From assembly GCA_035492055.1 (NCBI GenBank), contig DATJJR010000098.1, positions 1 through 16,236 on the forward strand: a DNA stretch of 16,236 bases, given 5' to 3'. This document shows positions 13,136-16,236 of this stretch, piece by piece. The notes beneath the pieces are model-generated. The model ran no database searches, was not told where the DNA came from, and was given only the letters and a program-made list of their open reading frames with translations. Numbering within the stretch: the first letter of the stretch is position 1; each line of letters starts with the position of its first letter. This stretch comes from Ga0074130 sp035492055. Its GTDB lineage: Bacteria; Pseudomonadota; Gammaproteobacteria; Burkholderiales; Rhodocyclaceae. The position numbers and the translations under genes were made by a program.

Positions 13136-14150
13136 GCCAACAAGCAAAACGATAAAGAAAGCCGGCTGGCCGGCTTTCTGGCAGCGCCGCGGCTTGCCTG
13201 GCTGTTTGTTCTTGCCCCTTTCCTGGTTGTTTTCAACTGCGGCGCGTTGGCGTCGGGCACGCATCATTCCGCAGCGCTTGCCGGTACCGGTTGTCGTGAT
13301 TGGTGGTATCACGGTGGGTGGTGCCGGGAAAACACCCCTTGCGCTCTATCTGGTGGATGCCTTGCGACAGCGTGGTTATGTCCCTGGCATTGTCAGCCGC
13401 GGCTACGGTGGTTCTGCTTCCGGCGTGGTCGAGGTGATGCCGGATTCATCGCCTGATCAGGTGGGTGATGAACCTTTACTGCTGCGTCGTCGTGCCGATT
13501 GTCCGGTGGTGATCGGCATCGATCGTGTTGCTGCAGGCCGTGCACTCCTTGCGGCGCACCCCGATGTCAATCTCATTTTGTGTGACGACGGCATGCAGCA
13601 TTACCGCTTGGCGCGTGATATTGAAATCGCGGTACTTGATCGTCGTGGCCTCGGCAATGGACACACGATGCCCGCCGGCCCATTGCGCGAACCGCCGTTG
13701 CGTTTGCGCGAGGTCGATGCCTTAGTGCTGAATGACGTGGCGCTCGATACGCTAGCGCTGCCTGTGATGCCGCCGGCTATTTTCAGCATGCACCTGCAGG
13801 GCGATGAGTTCCACGCGCTTAACGACAACACGAAATGCGTGAGCGCGGACATGTTCGAGCACAAGCGCTTGCATGCCATCGCCGGCATCGGTGAGCCGCA
13901 ACGCTTTTTCGACCATCTTTCCGCGCTTGGCCTGAGTTTTACCCCGCATGCTTTTCCCGATCACCATGCCTATACGACTGAAGAGCTTGCTTTCGGCGAT
14001 ACGATCCTGACGACGGAAAAGGATGCGGTAAAATTGCGCTCCTTGCCAGCCATGACGCAGGAAATCTGGGTGCTGCCAGTAACAGCGGTGGTATCAGAAG
14101 GGCTGGATCAACTGATTGTGGAGAAGCTGCATGGACGCGCGCCTGCTTGA
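13113..14150 (+). CDS. lpxK: Tetraacyldisaccharide 4'-kinase LpxK
   Basis: A membrane-bound kinase that phosphorylates the 4' position of the lipid A disaccharide precursor with ATP to give lipid IVA. A hydrophobic segment near residues 29-43 (LPGCLFLPLSWLF) anchors it. The P-loop GGITVGGAGKTP (64-75) is the LpxK form, followed by VSRGYGG and LILCDDGMQHYRLARD, which carries the catalytic-type aspartates; LTTEKDAVK lies near the C-terminus. E. coli LpxK is 328 residues; the 345 here depend on a TTG at 13113 that lies 23 bp inside exbD and has no ribosome binding site. No other ATG or GTG lies in frame before the membrane anchor, so the true start is uncertain. A perfect hairpin (13157-13178) lies within this N-terminal stretch. 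The gene overlaps the next one by 20 bp. Confidence 0.93.
   Translation: MPPNQASKPTSKTIKKAGWPAFWQRRGLPGCLFLPLSWLFSTAARWRRARIIPQRLPVPVVVIGGITVGGAGKTPLALYLVDALRQRGYVPGIVSRGYGGSASGVVEVMPDSSPDQVGDEPLLLRRRADCPVVIGIDRVAAGRALLAAHPDVNLILCDDGMQHYRLARDIEIAVLDRRGLGNGHTMPAGPLREPPLRLREVDALVLNDVALDTLALPVMPPAIFSMHLQGDEFHALNDNTKCVSADMFEHKRLHAIAGIGEPQRFFDHLSALGLSFTPHAFPDHHAYTTEELAFGDTILTTEKDAVKLRSLPAMTQEIWVLPVTAVVSEGLDQLIVEKLHGRAPA
13157..13178. promoter_or_regulatory. Perfect hairpin at the exbD/lpxK junction, possible attenuator
   Basis: GAAAGCCGGC (13157-13166) and GCCGGCTTTC (13169-13178) pair over 10 bp with only 2 nt between; in practice a 9-bp stem with a 4-nt loop. It lies 22 bp after the exbD stop and looks like a bidirectional terminator stem with A-rich sequence before and TTT in the 3' arm, but no longer T run follows. 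It may lower read-through into lpxK or control its translation. Confidence 0.5.
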
Positions 14151-14316
14151 TATTCTGGTTTGCCCGGTATGCAAGGGTCCTCTGGAATACCGAAAAGCAC
14201 AGAGCGAACTGGTCTGCAAGCCTTGTCGTTTGGCCTATGCCATCAAGGATGACATTCCGGTGATGCTGGAGTCCGAAGCGCGTCAGATCGACGCAGCCGA
14301 AGCAGGACAAGCTTGA
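14131..14316 (+). CDS. Trm112/YcaR-family small zinc-binding-type protein
   Basis: A 61-residue protein of the Trm112 family (E. coli YcaR, 60 residues), small proteins that in several organisms act as partners or stabilisers of methyltransferases; the bacterial role is not firmly known. Four cysteines form two pairs, C11-P-V-C14 and C29-K-P-C32, the arrangement expected for one zinc ion. The conserved tail AIKDDIPVMLESEAR is present. The ATG at 14131 has GGAGAAG 5 nt or so upstream, within the end of lpxK, and the genes overlap by 20 bp. A GTG at 14116 would add five residues and is less likely. The order lpxK - ycaR-like - kdsB is the same as in E. coli and many other proteobacteria, which supports the assignment. 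Confidence 0.9.
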   Translation: MDARLLDILVCPVCKGPLEYRKAQSELVCKPCRLAYAIKDDIPVMLESEARQIDAAEAGQA

Positions 14317-14341
14317 GCCAAATTATGATTTTGAGGCCGCT

Positions 14342-14353
14342 GGCCGAACGGCC
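14342..14353 (+). promoter_or_regulatory. Short GC hairpin in the kdsB leader
   Basis: GGCCG (14342-14346) and CGGCC (14349-14353) pair around AA. It is short and may simply be chance, but it is followed 5 nt later by a second, stronger hairpin in the same 72-bp gap. Confidence 0.3.
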
Positions 14354-14358
14354 CGTTA

Positions 14359-14379
14359 CCCTCTTTCCCGGAAAGAGGG
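14359..14379 (+). promoter_or_regulatory. Hairpin just upstream of the kdsB ribosome binding site
   Basis: CCCTCTTTC (14359-14367) and GAAAGAGGG (14371-14379) form a perfect 9-bp stem with a 3-nt loop. It ends 3 nt before the GGGAG at 14383-14387. No T run follows, so it is more likely to affect translation or mRNA stability than to terminate transcription. Confidence 0.5.
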
Positions 14380-14382
14380 CTA

Positions 14383-14387
14383 GGGAG
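14383..14387 (+). promoter_or_regulatory. kdsB ribosome binding site, bears on start choice
   Basis: GGGAG is the only good site before kdsB. Its spacing is 1 nt to the ATG at 14389, 7 nt to the TTG at 14395 and 13 nt to the ATG at 14401, all in the same frame. By spacing alone the TTG is best; by conserved sequence the ATG at 14401 is natural. Confidence 0.55.
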
Positions 14388-14400
14388 AATGTCTTTGACC

Positions 14401-15174
14401 ATGGCTAGAAAATTCAAGGTCGTGATTCCGGCGCGTTTCGCCTCGACACGCCTGCCAGGCAAGCCACTTGCCGATATTGGCGGCAAGCCCATGGTTGTCC
14501 GTGTTGCGGAAGCGGCCAAGCGCTCGGCGGCAAGCGAAATCATCATTGCTTGCGATCAGCAAGACATTCGTGCCTCTGTCGAGAATCACGGTTTTACTGC
14601 GGTTATCACGCGTGCTGATCATCCGAGCGGTACCGACCGCATTGCGGAAGTGGTCGAGCACATGGGTTGGGCCGACGATGAGATCGTGGTCAACGTTCAG
14701 GGTGATGAGCCACTCATTCCGTCTGTGCTGATCGATGCCGTGGCCGCGGCCCTGGACAAGGATGCTGGTGCTTCGATTGCAACGGCGAGTCATGCAATCC
14801 ATTCCGCCGCCGATGCGTTCAATCCGAATGTGGTCAAGGTCGTAACGGCGAAGAATGGGCGTGCCCTGTATTTTTCGCGTGCGACGATTCCATGGCATCG
14901 CGATGGTTTCGATCACGATCGCACTGTTCTGCCGCACGACTTCAATTTGCAGCGCCACATTGGCATTTATGCGTATCGCGTCGGCTTTCTGCGTCGCTAT
15001 GGCAACCTTGCTCCATCGCCGCTGGAGCGTTGGGAGTCACTCGAACAATTACGCGCGCTGTGGCATGGTGACGCGATTACCGTGGTCGAAACCGAAAGCT
15101 CGCCACCACCGGGCGTCGATACTCCCGAAGATCTCGAGCGCGTGCGCCGGATTTTTGCCGCGGGTTCGCAATAA
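14401..15174 (+). CDS. kdsB: 3-deoxy-manno-octulosonate cytidylyltransferase KdsB (CMP-Kdo synthetase)
   Basis: A 257-residue cytoplasmic enzyme that activates Kdo with CTP to CMP-Kdo, the donor for the first inner-core sugars of lipopolysaccharide. The N-terminal nucleotide-binding signature IPARFASTRLPGKPL (9-23) is clear, followed by DHPSGTDRI and VNVQGDEPLI, and later LQRHIGIYAYR, SPLERWESLEQLRAL and GVDTPEDLERV near the end, all typical of KdsB. E. coli KdsB is 248 residues. The start is ambiguous: the ATG at 14389, a TTG at 14395 and the ATG at 14401 share the frame and differ by at most four residues. It lies 84 bp after the Trm112-like gene, a wider gap than elsewhere in this gene run, and that gap holds two hairpins. 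adk follows after 91 bp. Confidence 0.95.
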   Translation: MARKFKVVIPARFASTRLPGKPLADIGGKPMVVRVAEAAKRSAASEIIIACDQQDIRASVENHGFTAVITRADHPSGTDRIAEVVEHMGWADDEIVVNVQGDEPLIPSVLIDAVAAALDKDAGASIATASHAIHSAADAFNPNVVKVVTAKNGRALYFSRATIPWHRDGFDHDRTVLPHDFNLQRHIGIYAYRVGFLRRYGNLAPSPLERWESLEQLRALWHGDAITVVETESSPPPGVDTPEDLERVRRIFAAGSQ

Positions 15175-15265
15175 CGAATTAGAAAAAATGTCGGCGGCCA
15201 GTCCTGAACGTTGAAGGTCGCCTGTGAGGGCTTGTCCCTATTCAAGAGTCTTTAAGGAGAAAGAG

Positions 15266-15919
15266 ATGCGTCTGATTTTGTTGGGACCGCCGGGTGCGGG
15301 CAAGGGAACGCAAGCCAACTTCATCAAGGAAAAATTCGCCATTCCACAGATTTCCACCGGCGACATGTTGCGTGCCGCGGTGAAGGCAGGTACGCCGCTG
15401 GGTCTGGCCGCCAAGGCAGTCATGGATTCCGGTGCGCTTGTCTCCGACGACATCATCATCGGCCTCGTCAAGGAGCGTCTCAAGGAAGACGACTGCAAGA
15501 ACGGCTACATGTTTGACGGATTTCCGCGCACGATTCCGCAAGCCGATGCGATGAAAGATGCCGGCGTGAAGATTGATTTTGTGCTGGAAATCGCCGTGCC
15601 GGACGGTGACATCGTCGAACGCATGAGCGGTCGTCGTACGCACCCGGCCTCGGGTCGCACGTATCACATCAAATTCAACCCGCCCAAGGTTGCGGGCAAG
15701 GACGACGTGACCGGCGAGGATCTGGTTCAGCGCGATGATGACAAGGAAGAGACCGTCAAGAAACGCCTTGACGTGTATCACGCGCAAACCGAGCCGTTGG
15801 TGGCCTATTACTCCGACTGGGCCAAGACCGGCGACGCCGTCGCGCCGCAATATCGCAAGATCAGCGGTAGCGGTGCGGTCGAGGAAATCACGCAACGCGC
15901 TTTTGCCGCACTGAAGTAA
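15266..15919 (+). CDS. adk: Adenylate kinase
   Basis: A 217-residue long-form adenylate kinase that interconverts ATP and AMP with two ADP in the cytoplasm. The P-loop is GPPGAGKGT (7-15, Lys13), the AMP-binding region has STGDMLR (30-36) and DGFPRT (84-89, Arg88), and the LID at about 122-160 (GRRTHPASGRTYH, then VTGEDLVQRDDD) has no zinc-binding cysteines, as usual in Gram-negative bacteria. The start at 15266 is firm: AAGGAG lies 6 nt upstream and the product begins MRLILLGPPG. The open frame continues 14 codons upstream without family sequence. The 91-bp gap before it shows no clear promoter or terminator. The next gene starts 9 bp after its stop. Confidence 0.97.
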   Translation: MRLILLGPPGAGKGTQANFIKEKFAIPQISTGDMLRAAVKAGTPLGLAAKAVMDSGALVSDDIIIGLVKERLKEDDCKNGYMFDGFPRTIPQADAMKDAGVKIDFVLEIAVPDGDIVERMSGRRTHPASGRTYHIKFNPPKVAGKDDVTGEDLVQRDDDKEETVKKRLDVYHAQTEPLVAYYSDWAKTGDAVAPQYRKISGSGAVEEITQRAFAALK

Positions 15920-15928
15920 GGAGTCGTC

Positions 15929-16236
15929 ATGCCCCGCAATGCCTTTTACGCACAATCCGGCGGTGTTACCGCCGTCATCAACGCCAGTGCCTGCGGCGTC
16001 ATCGAAACCGCGCGCGCGCATGCCGACAAGATTGGTACGGTCTACGCTGGCCGCAATGGCATCATCGGCGCACTGACCGAGGATCTGATCGATACCTCGC
16101 TGGAGTCTGCTGCGGACATCGCCGCACTGCGTACCACACCGTCGGGCGCTTTCGGCTCCTGCCGTTACAAGCTGAAGAGCCTGACCGAGCACAAGGCGCA
16201 ATACGAGCGTCTGATCGAAGTGTTCAAGGCGCACGA
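15929..16236 (+). CDS. 6-phosphofructokinase, probably pyrophosphate-dependent, N-terminal part
   Basis: The first 102 codons are present and the gene runs off the right edge. The product starts MPRNAFYAQSGGVTAVINAS and contains YAGRNGIIGAL, which matches the phosphofructokinase group of PPi-dependent enzymes found in many betaproteobacteria, usually about 420 residues. It phosphorylates fructose-6-phosphate with pyrophosphate, reversibly. The residues that decide between ATP and PPi lie outside the window, so donor choice is inferred from the N-terminal type (SGGVTAVIN instead of the ATP-enzyme GGDAPGMN form). The ATG at 15929 has AAGGAG overlapping the adk stop, so the two genes are probably co-expressed. 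Confidence 0.85.
   Translation, partial: MPRNAFYAQSGGVTAVINASACGVIETARAHADKIGTVYAGRNGIIGALTEDLIDTSLESAADIAALRTTPSGAFGSCRYKLKSLTEHKAQYERLIEVFKAH

Noticed and set aside
15242..16234. Minus-strand open frame of 330 codons opposite adk and the phosphofructokinase gene
   Set aside because: It crosses two certain genes on the other strand and has no family features.

Overview
The window comes from a Gram-negative proteobacterium, most likely a betaproteobacterium. The clues are lipid A and Kdo genes (lpxK, kdsB), periplasmic glucan genes (opgG, opgH, opgD), an ExbB/ExbD pair directly upstream of lpxK, and a pyrophosphate-type phosphofructokinase next to adk. That last order reminds me of Rhodocyclales and relatives, but this is inference. 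DNA is moderately G+C rich, coding density is high, and I see no mobile element, tRNA, rRNA or CRISPR array.

Left part (1-9424, minus strand): a co-directional cluster transcribed leftwards in the order opgG - opgH - opgD - otsA - otsB - glycoside hydrolase family 15 (cut by the window edge). opgG/opgH meet at TGATG, opgH/opgD overlap at ATGA, and the other gaps are 56, 10 and 13 bp, so it reads as one operon. opgG, opgH and opgD build osmoregulated periplasmic glucans from UDP-glucose. otsA and otsB make trehalose from UDP-glucose and glucose-6-phosphate. The OtsA here carries an unusual N-terminal membrane and extracytoplasmic region. A candidate promoter with an overlapping inverted repeat lies at about 9357-9386, leaving an untranslated leader of more than 200 nt.

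Middle part (9425-11967, minus strand): a possible second transcription unit encoding a divergent J-domain coiled-coil protein, a small secreted protein with a perfectly spaced tandem cysteine repeat, and an alpha/beta hydrolase. The first two overlap at ATGA. A hairpin just after the hydrolase stop may separate this unit from the opg operon.

Right part (12084-16236, plus strand): after a 116-bp divergent spacer comes exbB - exbD - lpxK - Trm112/YcaR-like gene - kdsB - adk - PPi-dependent phosphofructokinase (cut by the window edge). It serves envelope energisation, lipid A 4'-phosphorylation, Kdo activation and nucleotide/glycolytic metabolism. Hairpins sit at the exbD/lpxK junction and just before kdsB, and both lpxK and kdsB have awkward start sites.

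Most of the window is recognisable biology. The parts that look less described are the OPG-plus-trehalose operon with its membrane-anchored OtsA, the cysteine-repeat secreted protein, and the J-domain protein coupled to it. I did not find a clear new defence or mobile system.
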